From Rhodococcus sp. 1168 (GTDB lineage Bacteria; Actinomycetota; Actinomycetes; Mycobacteriales; Mycobacteriaceae), in contig NZ_MKKY01000071.1 of NCBI RefSeq assembly GCF_002091955.1, positions 1-55,021 on the forward strand: a DNA stretch of 55,021 nucleotides. The letters are read 5' to 3'. Position 1 is the first letter of the stretch. Each line of letters opens with the position of its first letter. Both the position numbers and the translations under genes were made by a program. Of this stretch, positions 44,670 through 52,357 are shown one piece after another. The notes beneath the pieces are model-generated. The model ran no database searches. It was not told the DNA's origin and was given only the letters and a program-made list of their open reading frames with translations.

Positions 44670-45710
44670 ATGGCTGCATACGATCGCGACAAAGCACTCG
44701 ATCTCGCACTTGCGCAGATCGACAAGAATTTCGGTAAGGGATCGGTGATGCGCCTCGGTGACGAGGTCCGCCAGCCTATTGCTGTCATCCCCACCGGTTC
44801 CATTGCTCTGGACGTCGCGCTCGGTATCGGTGGGCTGCCGCGTGGCCGTGTCGTCGAGGTGTACGGCCCGGAGTCCTCGGGTAAGACGACCGTTGCACTT
44901 CATGCTGTGGCCAGCGCGCAGCGCGCAGGCGGAATCGCTGCGTTCATCGACGCCGAGCACGCTCTCGATCCTGACTACGCACAGAAGCTCGGTGTCGATA
45001 CCGACGCATTGCTCGTCTCGCAACCGGATACCGGTGAGCAGGCGCTCGAAATTGCCGACATGTTGATCCGTTCGGGCGCTCTCGACATCGTGGTAATCGA
45101 CTCGGTGGCCGCTCTCGTGCCTCGCGCCGAGATCGAGGGCGAAATGGGTGACAGCCACGTCGGTCTTCAGGCCCGCCTGATGAGCCAGGCGCTGCGCAAG
45201 ATGACCGGTGCCATGAGCAACTCCGGCACCACGGTGATCTTCATCAACCAGTTGCGTGAGAAAATCGGCGTCATGTTCGGCTCACCCGAGACCACTACCG
45301 GCGGTAAGGCGCTCAAGTTCTACGCCTCCGTTCGCCTCGACATCCGGCGCATCGAGACGCTCAAGGACGGCACCGAAGCAATCGGTAACCGCACCCGCGT
45401 CAAGGTCGTCAAGAACAAGGTTGCGCCGCCGTTCAAGCAGGCAGAGTTCGACATCATTTACGGCAAGGGCATCAGCCGTGAAGGCTCGCTCATCGACATG
45501 GGGGTCGAGCACGGATTCATCCGTAAGTCCGGATCCTGGTTCACCTACGAGGGGGATCAGTTGGGTCAGGGCAAGGAGAACGCCCGCAAGTTCATGCTCG
45601 AGAATCCCGATATCCGTGACGAGATCGAGAAGAAGATCATGGAGAAGCTGCAGATCGGTGCCGTCGTCACGGCAGCCGATGACGAGAAGGCTGCTCCGGT
45701 CGAGTTCTGA
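44670..45710 (+). CDS. recA: Recombinase RecA
   Basis: 346 residues; central strand-exchange and SOS co-protease ATPase. Walker [10 protein letters not shown] at about 66-74, Walker [12 protein letters not shown], and the DNA-binding loop L2 region [22 protein letters not shown]. There is no intein, unlike the recA of M. tuberculosis. GAGGAG precedes the ATG by 6-7 bases. Regulated by the upstream LexA box; recX follows after 15 bases. Confidence 0.98.
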   Translation: MAAYDRDKALDLALAQIDKNFGKGSVMRLGDEVRQPIAVIPTGSIALDVALGIGGLPRGRVVEVYGPESSGKTTVALHAVASAQRAGGIAAFIDAEHALDPDYAQKLGVDTDALLVSQPDTGEQALEIADMLIRSGALDIVVIDSVAALVPRAEIEGEMGDSHVGLQARLMSQALRKMTGAMSNSGTTVIFINQLREKIGVMFGSPETTTGGKALKFYASVRLDIRRIETLKDGTEAIGNRTRVKVVKNKVAPPFKQAEFDIIYGKGISREGSLIDMGVEHGFIRKSGSWFTYEGDQLGQGKENARKFMLENPDIRDEIEKKIMEKLQIGAVVTAADDEKAAPVEF

Positions 45711-45725
45711 CACAGGTGACCAGCT

Positions 45726-46319
45726 GTGAAGCAGCGATCCGAACAAGAACAAAGAGATGACGGCGGCGGCACCGAAGCGCAGGCGAAAGATGTCTGCCTT
45801 CGGCTCCTCACCGATCGTGCGCGAAGCCGATACGAACTCGAGACCCGCCTGAGTAAGAAGGGTTTCAGTCCGGAAGTCGCGGATGCAGTCCTGACGAGGT
45901 TGGAAGCCGCGCACCTTGTGGACGACCAGGCCTTTGCGGAGCAGTGGGTGCATTCACGCCATACCTACTCGGGCAAAGGCAAGCGGGCTCTGAGCGTCGA
46001 ACTGCGAACCAAAGGTGTCAGCAACGAGGATGCGCTCAACGCTCTCGATCAAATAGACGCTGAGGACGAGCGCGTTCGGGCAACTGAACTTGTCCACAAA
46101 CGCTGCCGCAACCTGACAGTGCCGGGAGGACCCGGTGCTGATGTCCGTGCCGAACGAGACAAAATTGCGCGAAAACTAGTCGGAATGCTGGCTCGACGCG
46201 GCTACTCGGCAGGAATGGCGTACGCAATCGTAAAAGCCGAGCTCGCACGGATCGGGGCCGAGGACTCGGACGCCGACCATCTCGATACCCAGGATTTCGA
46301 CGGTGACGAGTTCGGGTGA
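45726..46319 (+). CDS. recX: RecA inhibitor RecX
   Basis: 197 residues from GTG 45726. The RecX triple-helix repeats are visible: DVCLRLLTDRARSRYELETRLSKKGFSPEVADAVLTRLEAAHLVDDQAFAEQWV, followed by LSVELRTKGVSNEDALNAL and KLVGMLARRGYSAGMAYAIV. RecX caps RecA filaments and limits recombination. Probably co-transcribed with recA. The N-terminal 20 residues and the acidic C-terminal tail look disordered. Confidence 0.94.
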   Translation: MKQRSEQEQRDDGGGTEAQAKDVCLRLLTDRARSRYELETRLSKKGFSPEVADAVLTRLEAAHLVDDQAFAEQWVHSRHTYSGKGKRALSVELRTKGVSNEDALNALDQIDAEDERVRATELVHKRCRNLTVPGGPGADVRAERDKIARKLVGMLARRGYSAGMAYAIVKAELARIGAEDSDADHLDTQDFDGDEFG

Positions 46320-46350
46320 TCGTCCACCCGGAACGATTGCCGTCGATACG

Positions 46351-46390
46351 GAAGAAGCCCGCAACACCGAGTCGTGTTGCGGGCTTCTTC
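46351..46390. terminator. Bidirectional terminator between recX and gluD
   Basis: A perfect 17-bp stem with a 6-base loop (GAAGAAGCCCGCAACAC and its complement at 46374-46390), with T-rich sequence on the right and A-rich start on the left. It can end recA-recX on one strand and gluABCD on the other. Confidence 0.92.
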
Positions 46391-46437
46391 TCTCGGTCCG
46401 AGACCAGCCGGCCCGGTGACCGGCACGGTCCGACAAT

Positions 46438-47319
46438 TCAGGCTGCGCCCTCGGGGCCCCCGCCGAAGTCCGACACCGCGAGCACGGTCCCACCGGTCTT
46501 CCGCTTCTTCTGACGTAGTCGACGCTCGACAACCGTCGCCAGTTTGGTGAGCAGCGAGTTGATAGCGATCATGATGACTGCGACGATGACGAGCGAGGGG
46601 AGGTAATTGCCATAGAACGCACCGACCTGCTGACCGGCTCGTACCACTTCGACGTAGCCGATGATGTAGCCCAATGCCGAATCCTTCAGCGCAACGACCA
46701 TCTGCGAAATGATCGCCGGCAGCATCGCGGTGATCGCCTGAGGCAACAAGATGATCCGCATAACCTGGTTCTTGCGCATACCCAAAGCGTCGGCAGCTTC
46801 GGCCTGCCCCTTCGGTAGCGAATTGACACCGGCCCGAACGATCTCGGCGATGACAGAGCCGTTGTAGAGAGTAAGACCGGTCACTACCGCAGCCAGAGCG
46901 AGGTAACTGACCTTGAAGACCTGATACTCGGCATAGACCGCGTACAAGAAGATCATCAAAATCAGCACCGGGACAGCGCGGAACAACTCGACCAGCACAC
47001 CGCTCACGATGCGGATAGCTCGATGATCGGACAATCTGCCGATACCGAGAACAGCGCCGAGGATCAACGCGAACACGATCGAAAGCGCCGCCGCGATCAG
47101 AGTTCCCTTGATACCGGGAAGCAGATACGTAGTCCACGTGCTGGCAGTGACGAACGGATCCCACTTGTCAGCCGTCAGCTGACCTTTGGAATCGAGCGCC
47201 AAGTAGATGAGATACGCGATGCCCAGAGAGACGAGCAGAACAACACCGGAGAGGATCCGATACCTCAGTTTCGCCTTCGGCCCCGGGACATCGTAGAGAA
47301 CAGCTACAGCATCACTCAT
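46438..47319 (-). CDS. gluD: Glutamate-type ABC transporter permease GluD
   Basis: 293 residues from ATG 47319, which shares bases with the gluC stop (GTG 47322 is an alternative). Six or more membrane helices, with the permease EAA loop [23 protein letters not shown] (about 175-197) that docks on the ATPase. HisM/GluD family. The C-terminal tail ([12 protein letters not shown]) is basic. Partner of GluC, GluB and GluA in uptake of glutamate or a similar acidic amino acid. Confidence 0.9.
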   Translation of the reverse strand: MSDAVAVLYDVPGPKAKLRYRILSGVVLLVSLGIAYLIYLALDSKGQLTADKWDPFVTASTWTTYLLPGIKGTLIAAALSIVFALILGAVLGIGRLSDHRAIRIVSGVLVELFRAVPVLILMIFLYAVYAEYQVFKVSYLALAAVVTGLTLYNGSVIAEIVRAGVNSLPKGQAEAADALGMRKNQVMRIILLPQAITAMLPAIISQMVVALKDSALGYIIGYVEVVRAGQQVGAFYGNYLPSLVIVAVIMIAINSLLTKLATVVERRLRQKKRKTGGTVLAVSDFGGGPEGAA

Positions 47320-47996
47320 CACTTCACCGCCAATCGCTTGCTGAGGTACCCGAACAGGAGTCCGGTCGGAAGCGTCAGGACGACGAAGCCGAGCGCAAAG
47401 ATTCCACCGACGACGAAGATCGCGGCTTCGTTCTCGATCATCGTCTTCATGAGCAGAGATGCTTCCGCGACACCGATCACGGAGGCGATGGTCGTGTTCT
47501 TGGTCAACGCGATCAACACACTGCCCAGCGGTGCGATGACAGCGCGGAACGCCTGCGGGAGAACGACGATCGTGATGTTCTGAGTGAAGGTCATGCCCAG
47601 AGAACGGCCCGCTTCCGCCTGGCCGACGGGCACGGTGTTGATGCCGGACCTCAACGACTCCGCGACGAACGACGCGGTGTAGACGCTCAGGCCGAGAACC
47701 GCGAGCCGGATGTTGTTGTCCACCAAAAATGTCGGCGAATTCTCCGGAGCAAGACTGACACCCATCGTCTGATACAAGCCGAACGAGGTGAACAGGATGA
47801 TCAGCGTCAGCGGAGTGTTACGAAAGATCGTGACGTAAGCAACTGCGATGCCGCGTGCGACAGGGATAGGCGAAACGCGCATCGCCGCGATGATCGTGCC
47901 GAGGATCAATGCACCCACGGCGGACAGAACCGTCAGCTTGATCGTCATGATGAACGCGTCGACGAGTTGATCGCCGTACTTGCTCAATAAGTTCAA
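47319..47996 (-). CDS. gluC: Glutamate-type ABC transporter permease GluC
   Basis: 225 residues from a TTG at 47996; GGAC lies ten bases upstream. Five membrane helices, with the docking loop [25 protein letters not shown] and [20 protein letters not shown], typical of the HEQRo/GluC permeases. It pairs with GluD to form the membrane channel. Overlaps gluD by one base, and lies 94 bases after gluB. Confidence 0.9.
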   Translation of the reverse strand: MNLLSKYGDQLVDAFIMTIKLTVLSAVGALILGTIIAAMRVSPIPVARGIAVAYVTIFRNTPLTLIILFTSFGLYQTMGVSLAPENSPTFLVDNNIRLAVLGLSVYTASFVAESLRSGINTVPVGQAEAGRSLGMTFTQNITIVVLPQAFRAVIAPLGSVLIALTKNTTIASVIGVAEASLLMKTMIENEAAIFVVGGIFALGFVVLTLPTGLLFGYLSKRLAVK

Positions 47997-48090
47997 TGGA
48001 GGAATGTCCTATCGGCGTGGGCGGTTCGACCGGCGTCGGGGCGGCGGGCTACTCGAACTGCAGTTGCCCGGGCCCCGACGTCGGCGAGCG

Positions 48091-48924
48091 TCAGTAGCGG
48101 TCGACGGTCGGCGGTGCCGGAAGCGGGTAACCGGAAGGTCCTACGGTCTCCTCGAACGCAGTTTTCCATGCCCCGGTGGACACCATCTCCTCGATGGCGT
48201 CGTTGATCTTGTCACGTCCTTCGGTGTCGTCCTTGGACAAGCCGATTCCGTAGTTCTCGGTGGTGAAAGGCTCGCCGACGACCTTCAATTCGCCCGGGTA
48301 CTGAGCGGCGTAGCCGGCGAGGATGATGTCGTCGGTCGTCACTGCGTCGACTGCGCCGTTGCGCAGTGCTTCTACGCATGCCGAGTAGGTGTCGAACGGC
48401 TGGAGCTGAACGCCTGGGTACTCGTCGGCGATGTTCTGTGCGGGTGTGGACCCGGTGACCGAGCACAGCTTCTTGCCGCCGCTGAGTGAATCGGGGCCGG
48501 TGATGTCGGTATTGCCGTCGGCAACCAGCAGGGACTGGCCTGCGACGAAGTACGGTCCAGCGAACCCGACCTTCTCCTTGCGCGTATCGGTGATCGAGTA
48601 AGTAGCGACGATGTAGTCGACCTCCCCGTTCTGAATGAGCGTCTCACGCTGAGCCGACGGGGATTCCTTGAACTCGATGTTCTCTTCCGACACTCCGAGC
48701 TGGCCTGCAACGTACTTGGCCACCTCCACGTCGAAGCCGCTGAAGGAACCATCCGGGTTGCGGAGGCCGAGGCCGGGCTGATCGAATTTGATTCCGACGA
48801 TCAGGTTGCCGTTTTCTGCACTACTGCTGACATTGCGGGCTTCTTCGCCCCCGCCACAGGCGGTAGCGACGACGGCGAGTGCGGCGATGCCGACCCCTAG
48901 ACGGATCGAGCGAGTAATTCTCAC
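48091..48924 (-). CDS. gluB: Glutamate-binding lipoprotein GluB
   Basis: 277 residues. The signal peptide has Arg residues, a hydrophobic core GVGIAALAVVATAC, and a lipobox with Cys at about 23, so it is a membrane-anchored lipoprotein. The mature part is a type 3 solute-binding protein: FDQPGLGLRNPDGSFSGFDVEVAKYVA, SPSAQRETLIQNGEVDYIVATYSITDTRKEKVGFAGPYF, and ALRNGAVDAVTTDDIILAGYA. Closest known family: GluB of Corynebacterium glutamicum. It captures the amino acid for GluCD. Confidence 0.92.
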   Translation of the reverse strand: MRITRSIRLGVGIAALAVVATACGGGEEARNVSSSAENGNLIVGIKFDQPGLGLRNPDGSFSGFDVEVAKYVAGQLGVSEENIEFKESPSAQRETLIQNGEVDYIVATYSITDTRKEKVGFAGPYFVAGQSLLVADGNTDITGPDSLSGGKKLCSVTGSTPAQNIADEYPGVQLQPFDTYSACVEALRNGAVDAVTTDDIILAGYAAQYPGELKVVGEPFTTENYGIGLSKDDTEGRDKINDAIEEMVSTGAWKTAFEETVGPSGYPLPAPPTVDRY

Positions 48925-48998
48925 TGGTTAATCCTCCATGTTGTTTTCACGTGTTGGTACGTGCGAAAGAGTGTGGCGAGAAATAGAGGGATCTTTGG

Positions 48999-49781
48999 TC
49001 AGTGACCGAGAATTTTGCCCAGGAAGTCCTTGGCGCGTTCGGATTTCGGTGCGGTGAAGAAGCTGTCGGGGTCGGTGTCCTCGACGACGGCGCCATCGGC
49101 CATGAAGATGACCCGGTCGCCGGCCTTGCGTGCGAATCCCATCTCGTGGGTGACGACGAGCATCGTCATGCCCTCCTTGGCCAACGACGTCATCACGTCG
49201 AGAACTTCGTTGACCATTTCGGGATCGAGAGCCGACGTCGGCTCGTCGAACAACATCACCTTGGGGTTCATGGCGAGTGAGCGAGCAATCGCCACCCGCT
49301 GCTGCTGTCCACCGGAGAGCTGAGCTGGATATTTGTCGGCCTGATTTGCGATGCCGACACGTTCGAGCAGTGCCTGGGCGGATTTACGAGCCTCGTCTTT
49401 CTTGAGCTTGCGCACCTTGAGGGGCGCGAGCATGACGTTCTCGAGGATGGTCTTGTGCGCGAAAAGGTTGAACGACTGAAAGACCATTCCGACGTCGGCG
49501 CGAAGCGCGGCGAGCGCTTTACCTTCGGCAGGAAGGGCAGAGCCATCGACCTCGATGGAACCGGAGTCGATGGGTTCGAGTCGGTTGATCGTCCGGCACA
49601 ACGTCGATTTCCCGGACCCGGACGGTCCGACCACAATGACGACCTGGCCGGGAGGGACCTCGAGGTTGATGTCCTTGAGGACGTGCAGATCACCGAAATG
49701 CTTGTCTACCGATTTCAAGGAGATCATGGAGGGTCGGTCGGCAACTGCACCGGAAGCCGGCGCGTCGGTGGCATGCGTCAT
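48999..49781 (-). CDS. gluA: Glutamate-type ABC transporter ATPase GluA
   Basis: About 260 residues from ATG 49781; ATG 49727 ([12 protein letters not shown]), where related proteins begin, is also possible. Walker [11 protein letters not shown]-loop [11 protein letters not shown], signature [19 protein letters not shown], Walker [15 protein letters not shown] and H-loop VVTHEM are all intact. It powers uptake through GluCD. First gene of the operon; the promoter must lie in 49782-49948, shared back-to-back with miaB. Confidence 0.93.
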   Translation of the reverse strand: MTHATDAPASGAVADRPSMISLKSVDKHFGDLHVLKDINLEVPPGQVVIVVGPSGSGKSTLCRTINRLEPIDSGSIEVDGSALPAEGKALAALRADVGMVFQSFNLFAHKTILENVMLAPLKVRKLKKDEARKSAQALLERVGIANQADKYPAQLSGGQQQRVAIARSLAMNPKVMLFDEPTSALDPEMVNEVLDVMTSLAKEGMTMLVVTHEMGFARKAGDRVIFMADGAVVEDTDPDSFFTAPKSERAKDFLGKILGH

Positions 49782-49948
49782 AGAGCAGAACCTTATTCGT
49801 AGTTTGGTCGTCGACAACGCCGTTAACGCGACATTCCTCGATTATGTAATGGAAACTTTACTGTCGGTGCACTCGGCCCGGCGAGATCGAACGCCGAAGT
49901 CGCGTATCCCCGGCGCCGGACGGTCTCGCCGGGCCGTACCCTGGCAGT

Positions 49949-50038
49949 GTGGAAACGAGTGACCAGATGACCCAGAGGAGCTACGAGGTTCGCACGCACG
50001 GGTGCCAGATGAACGTGCACGACTCGGAGAGACTGTAG
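49949..50038 (+). pseudogene. miaB: 5' fragment of miaB, cut by an integrated element
   Basis: From GTG 49949 the frame reads VETSDQMTQRSYEVRT then HGCQMNVHDSERL and stops at TAG 50036. This is the first 29 residues of the tRNA-2-methylthio-N6-dimethylallyladenosine synthase (UPF0004 domain, first cluster Cys in GCQMN); intact proteins have about 500 residues. The break falls right after the conserved HDSERL, where host codon use also ends (AGA, CTG, TAG). CAGAGGAG lies inside the fragment, before residue 11. The missing body of miaB should be at the other end of the element, outside this window. Host tRNA modification would be lost unless a new 5' end is supplied there. Confidence 0.85.
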
Positions 50039-50045
50039 TCCCTGA
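50015..50045 (+). other. Left attachment site (attL) candidate
   Basis: Host miaB sequence (GTGCACGACTCGGAG, 50015-50029) abuts AT-richer foreign sequence from about 50030-50036. The exact core cannot be set without the right end or an empty site. The crossover should fall within GACTCGGAGAGACTG, because Glu-Arg-Leu of MiaB is still spelled there. Confidence 0.6.
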
Positions 50046-50078
50046 CCACCGTGTAGTTTCCTGATTTTAGGAGACTAC
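50034..50078 (+). repeat. Three GTAGTYTCCT-type repeats before the integrase; RNA hairpin hiding the ribosome site
   Basis: Two direct copies, TGTAGTCCCTGA (50034-50045) and TGTAGTTTCCTGA (50052-50064), and one inverted copy (AGGAGACTAC, 50069-50078) lie between attL and the integrase ATG at 50080. Copies two and three form a 10-bp stem (one G-U pair) with a GATTTT loop, and the stem contains AGGAG, the integrase ribosome site. They may be integrase or excisionase binding sites, a translational switch, or both. Confidence 0.75.
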
Positions 50079-50079
50079 G

Positions 50080-50841
50080 ATGGACATTCGGACCTTGTGT
50101 GCGCAGGTTGCCAGGGAGAAGAACCTTAGGCAAAGTACCGAGTTTTCCTATCGGCGGCTGTTGCTGAGTGTCGGCATCACCGATGATTCATTGGGCCGCG
50201 ACGAGGTTGAAGCATTGCTCTACAACCTCGACAACGTTTCAACACGCCGTGCTACTGCGATCGCGGTTCGGTCGGTACTCGGACACATGATCAAAATTCC
50301 CAAAGCGCCCAAACGCCGCTACGTTCTGCCCGATGAGCAATCTATTCGCTTAGCGTTGCTTACGAGTCCGCACGAGCTTAGAGGGCTTCTGATGATGTAC
50401 GCGGGGCTACGCGTCGGTGAAGCATGTGCCGTGACTGGCAAGGCGGTGACAGGGGACAGGCTGTTAATTGACCGCCAGGTGGTGCAGTTGTATGCCTCAA
50501 GTCGTGAAACTGGCTCAGAGGCGAAATCAGTACTCAGAATCGGCCCGGTGAAGACGGGTGAGGCTGAGGTAGTCGTACCGTTTTGGCTGGCTGACTTAGT
50601 GAAAACGATAACCGACACCGCCCAACCTTCTATCGTGCGTGAGTCGTTGCGTCGGGCTGGTAGCCGCGTAGGTATCAAAATCAATCCGCACATGCTCAGG
50701 CATTGGTATGCGACAACCATGCTTGAACGTGGTGCTCCGCTGACGCTGGTGCAGCAGCAGATGAGACACAGCGATATTGCTACGACGCTCAGGGCGTACT
50801 CGGAACACAGCACCGAGGATATACACAAGATGTTCGACTAA
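50080..50841 (+). CDS. int: Tyrosine recombinase (integrase)
   Basis: 253 residues, compact. The N-terminal ~75 residues are a SAM-like core-binding domain; the rest is the catalytic domain. Active-site residues are visible: Arg in YAGLRVGEA (about 111), HMLRHWYATTM (His-x-x-Arg-His, about 206-210), His in QMRHSDIAT (about 229) and the nucleophile Tyr in TTLRAYSEHST (about 240). There is no extra arm-binding domain, so it is XerC-like in size. It reads away from the miaB promoter in the same direction, so the host promoter could drive it after integration. A terminator follows. It likely inserts and perhaps excises the element at miaB. Confidence 0.93.
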   Translation: MDIRTLCAQVAREKNLRQSTEFSYRRLLLSVGITDDSLGRDEVEALLYNLDNVSTRRATAIAVRSVLGHMIKIPKAPKRRYVLPDEQSIRLALLTSPHELRGLLMMYAGLRVGEACAVTGKAVTGDRLLIDRQVVQLYASSRETGSEAKSVLRIGPVKTGEAEVVVPFWLADLVKTITDTAQPSIVRESLRRAGSRVGIKINPHMLRHWYATTMLERGAPLTLVQQQMRHSDIATTLRAYSEHSTEDIHKMFD

Positions 50842-50928
50842 ATTGCGGCTCGTGATGTAGATCGGTCACGAATAAGCCACTCGCAGAATGTCGATTCCTG
50901 CCGTGTGTTAGCCGTTCTGACGAAATAG

Positions 50929-50972
50929 AATGCGCTTAGGGTGTATTTGTATGCACACTAGGCGCATTTTTC
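50929..50972 (+). terminator. Rho-independent terminator after the integrase
   Basis: AATGCGC-TTAG at 50929 pairs with CTAG-GCGCATT ending near 50967 (G-U and one bulge inside), followed by TTTTT. It lies 87 bases past the integrase stop; the intervening 50842-50928 shows no gene. Confidence 0.8.
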
Positions 50973-51034
50973 GTTAGATGTGTAGTTGGAAAGTTTCGAG
51001 GTCACACAGCGTGCACAGTGTTCAACTGACATCT

Positions 51035-51051
51035 TGATACTTTAGGTATCA
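51035..51051. promoter_or_regulatory. Operator-like inverted repeat
   Basis: TGATACTTTAGGTATCA: perfect 6+6 arms around a 5-base spacer. It ends 15 bases before the -10 TATAAT at 51067 and so covers the -35 region, a usual repressor position. No repressor gene is visible in the window part of the element. Confidence 0.6.
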
Positions 51052-51063
51052 GTCGCCGATATT

Positions 51064-51072
51064 TGCTATAAT
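51064..51072 (+). promoter_or_regulatory. Extended -10 promoter
   Basis: TGCTATAAT is a perfect extended -10 (TGN-TATAAT). A poor -35 is expected with such a promoter. The same 9-mer recurs at 52823-52831. Transcription would start near 51078. Confidence 0.65.
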
Positions 51073-51077
51073 GGATT

Positions 51078-51235
51078 TAGTGGTTTTAGACCACGAGGGA
51101 AAAGATGAAGAACTCTGCCGGGTTCAAAATCTGGATAACAATATAAGTTATTCATACCCACAAGACCAGTCACTGCCATGTGACCGACAAAGCCAGCAAC
51201 CAACCTCCATAAAAACAGTTGCTGGCTTTGTTGTA
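51078..51235 (+). ncRNA. Candidate structured RNA 1
   Basis: This is bounded by the extended -10 at 51064-51072 and the 14-bp hairpin at 51187-51231. Predicted small stems: GTGGT/ACCAC near 51081-51095 and GTCAC/GTGAC near 51170-51185. A 13-codon micro-frame starts at ATG 51105 (MKNSAGFKIWITI), with GAGG six bases upstream; it could be a leader peptide. The loop of the last hairpin shows AACCTCC, complementary to GGAGGTT at the ribosome site of the 92-residue gene (51679-51685). An 85-codon frame from 51071 starts inside the -10 and runs through the hairpin, so I do not regard it as a gene. Confidence 0.5.
51187..51231. terminator. 14-bp perfect hairpin ending candidate RNA 1
   Basis: ACAAAGCCAGCAAC (51187-51200) pairs perfectly with 51218-51231 around a 17-base loop. 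The downstream run (TTGTTGTATC) is only moderately T-rich, so termination may be partial. Confidence 0.7.
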
Positions 51236-51392
51236 TCATTAGAAGTAGGCACTAATGAACCGATCAGTCAGAGAAATCCATTTAGTAAGTCATTATTGAC
51301 ATTTGCGTATTTACCACCAGACAACTAGAATTAAATAGTAGGCAGAACGCATTGATTGTTTGAAAATGGTCCGCGAAAAAGCCAGTCTCAAC

Positions 51393-51422
51393 TTGCATTA
51401 GTGCAGTCTAATGTGGGATAAT
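51393..51422 (+). promoter_or_regulatory. Promoter with operator in its spacer
   Basis: -35 TTGCAT (51393-51398), 18-base spacer, -10 GATAAT (51417-51422) preceded by TGG, again an extended -10. The spacer contains CATTAGTGCAGTCTAATG (51396-51413), a perfect 6+6 inverted repeat placed to block RNA polymerase. The stretch 51236-51392 before it holds no gene I can support. Confidence 0.7.
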
Positions 51423-51428
51423 AGATAT

Positions 51429-51550
51429 AGACAAAAGATCACTTCTACTAGCAGGGAAGAGAGTCCACAAGTTTTCCTCACCGAAATAAATGAGAAAGAC
51501 CGTATTGAAGTTTGTTCCCTGCTACGGAGCTTCAATACGGTCTTTTTTCT
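51429..51550 (+). ncRNA. Candidate structured RNA 2
   Basis: About 120 bases from the expected start to the T-tract. TAGCAGGGAA at 51449-51458 is exactly complementary to TTCCCTGCTA in the loop of the terminator hairpin (51515-51524). The RNA can therefore form a 10-bp loop-to-upstream pairing, either a pseudoknot or an alternative fold. No open frame of credible coding quality lies inside. Promoter, operator and terminator all frame it as one small transcription unit. Confidence 0.6.
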
Positions 51551-51552
51551 TT
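51495..51552 (+). terminator. Strong rho-independent terminator of RNA 2
   Basis: A perfect 16-bp stem AAAGACCGTATTGAAG (51495-51510) with 51530-51545, a 19-base loop, then TTTTTTCTTTT. The strongest terminator in the window. Confidence 0.92.
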
Positions 51553-51690
51553 TGTATATAGTTTGAGCTATTGACGCTATTAATTAAGGCAGACCCGATG
51601 CAGGTAAGGTCCACCGACTATTGCAATCAAAACCATAATTCCCTGTCAAACTTGTATCAAAAATATCTTACCTTGAAAGGAGGTTTCAAT

Positions 51691-51969
51691 ATGAAGAAGA
51701 ATTTCAATAACCGTTATAAGAAGAAAGATTGGTCTACTTCCGAACTATCCAGTAGTTACTGTAGTAATTGTCACTACACACTATGGAAGAATGAGATAGA
51801 CGATCCTGAGTTACCTAAAGATAGACATAGAAGTTGTCTCGTAGCTCTTCGAGATTCTACCGATAGAAAACTTGACCATCTTATTGAAATAGAGATTAGT
51901 CGTAAGAAAGTCAATAAGAACAAACTTGCTAGGATGTTAGATGATACTGTTGGCGCTACGCGCCGGTAG
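51691..51969 (+). CDS. 92-residue basic protein with a CxxC pair
   Basis: AAAGGAGG at 51676-51683 with 7-base spacing makes ATG 51691 the start; the frame is open upstream but unlikely coding. The N-terminus is basic and Asn-rich (MKKNFNNRYKKKDW), then YCSNCHYTLW holds a CxxC with a later His-Arg-Ser-Cys (HRSC), a possible zinc knuckle. The C-terminal half (RKLDHLIEIEISRKKVNKNKLARMLDD) resembles a short helix pair that could bind DNA. Not recognised. The codon use is AT-rich. A GGCGC-TAC-GCGCC hairpin spans the last codons. It lies 140 bases downstream of the RNA 2 terminator. Confidence 0.75.
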   Translation: MKKNFNNRYKKKDWSTSELSSSYCSNCHYTLWKNEIDDPELPKDRHRSCLVALRDSTDRKLDHLIEIEISRKKVNKNKLARMLDDTVGATRR

Positions 51970-52357
51970 TTCGTTACAAATATTCCATCTTGACTCTATA
52001 GAAGAACAGACCCTCTCAGTATTGAACTAAATAGAACTAAAGAGTTTTTGTGTTGGTGGTTGTTGGTTGGTTCTGTGCCCCGGCCGGGGCTGTAGTTCAT
52101 TATCACTATTCTCTATTTTCTCTTTGGATTTAAACCTACAGGGTCTTTTTCTCTATTGAAGAAAAATAGGCTAGTGAATTTTCTACGATAGTCCGTAGGA
52201 CCCAATATTGCAGTTCTGTCTTTTCTCTATTTTAGGTTTTGACCGCTGAATGAGCGTAGCGAATGAAGCGGAACAGTAGTAACTAGTGAATCAGTACCGC
52301 CGATTTTGGATCGGAACGATCCCGTTTCGGCAATATTACATATTAGGAATGATGACA
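51970..52357. other. Gene-free AT-rich region with short repeats and palindromes
   Basis: No credible gene here. Visible structure: tandem GAACTAAA(TA/GA) near 52024-52042; GCCCCGGCCGGGGC at 52077-52090, a perfect 14-bp GC palindrome in AT-rich surroundings; CTCTATT at about 52111, 52151 and 52225 and the related CTCTATAGAAGAA/CTCTATTGAAGAA pair near 51995 and 52151; and a two-tier hairpin at 52299-52331 (outer GCCGA/TCGGC, inner GGATCG-GAA-CGATCC). It could be a replication origin, a recombination site or a long 5' leader of the next gene; nothing decides. Confidence 0.5.

Noticed and set aside
44670..45710. Possible intein in recA, as in M. tuberculosis
   Set aside because: The protein is a plain 346 residues with uninterrupted Walker and L2 regions.
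49900..50060. tRNA gene as the integration target
   Set aside because: No cloverleaf or CCA-like end is visible; the disrupted coding frame is clearly miaB.
51071..51328. 85-codon frame in the AT-rich island
   Set aside because: Its ATG lies inside the -10 box and its frame runs through a perfect 14-bp terminator-like hairpin; no ribosome site. The region fits an RNA unit better.
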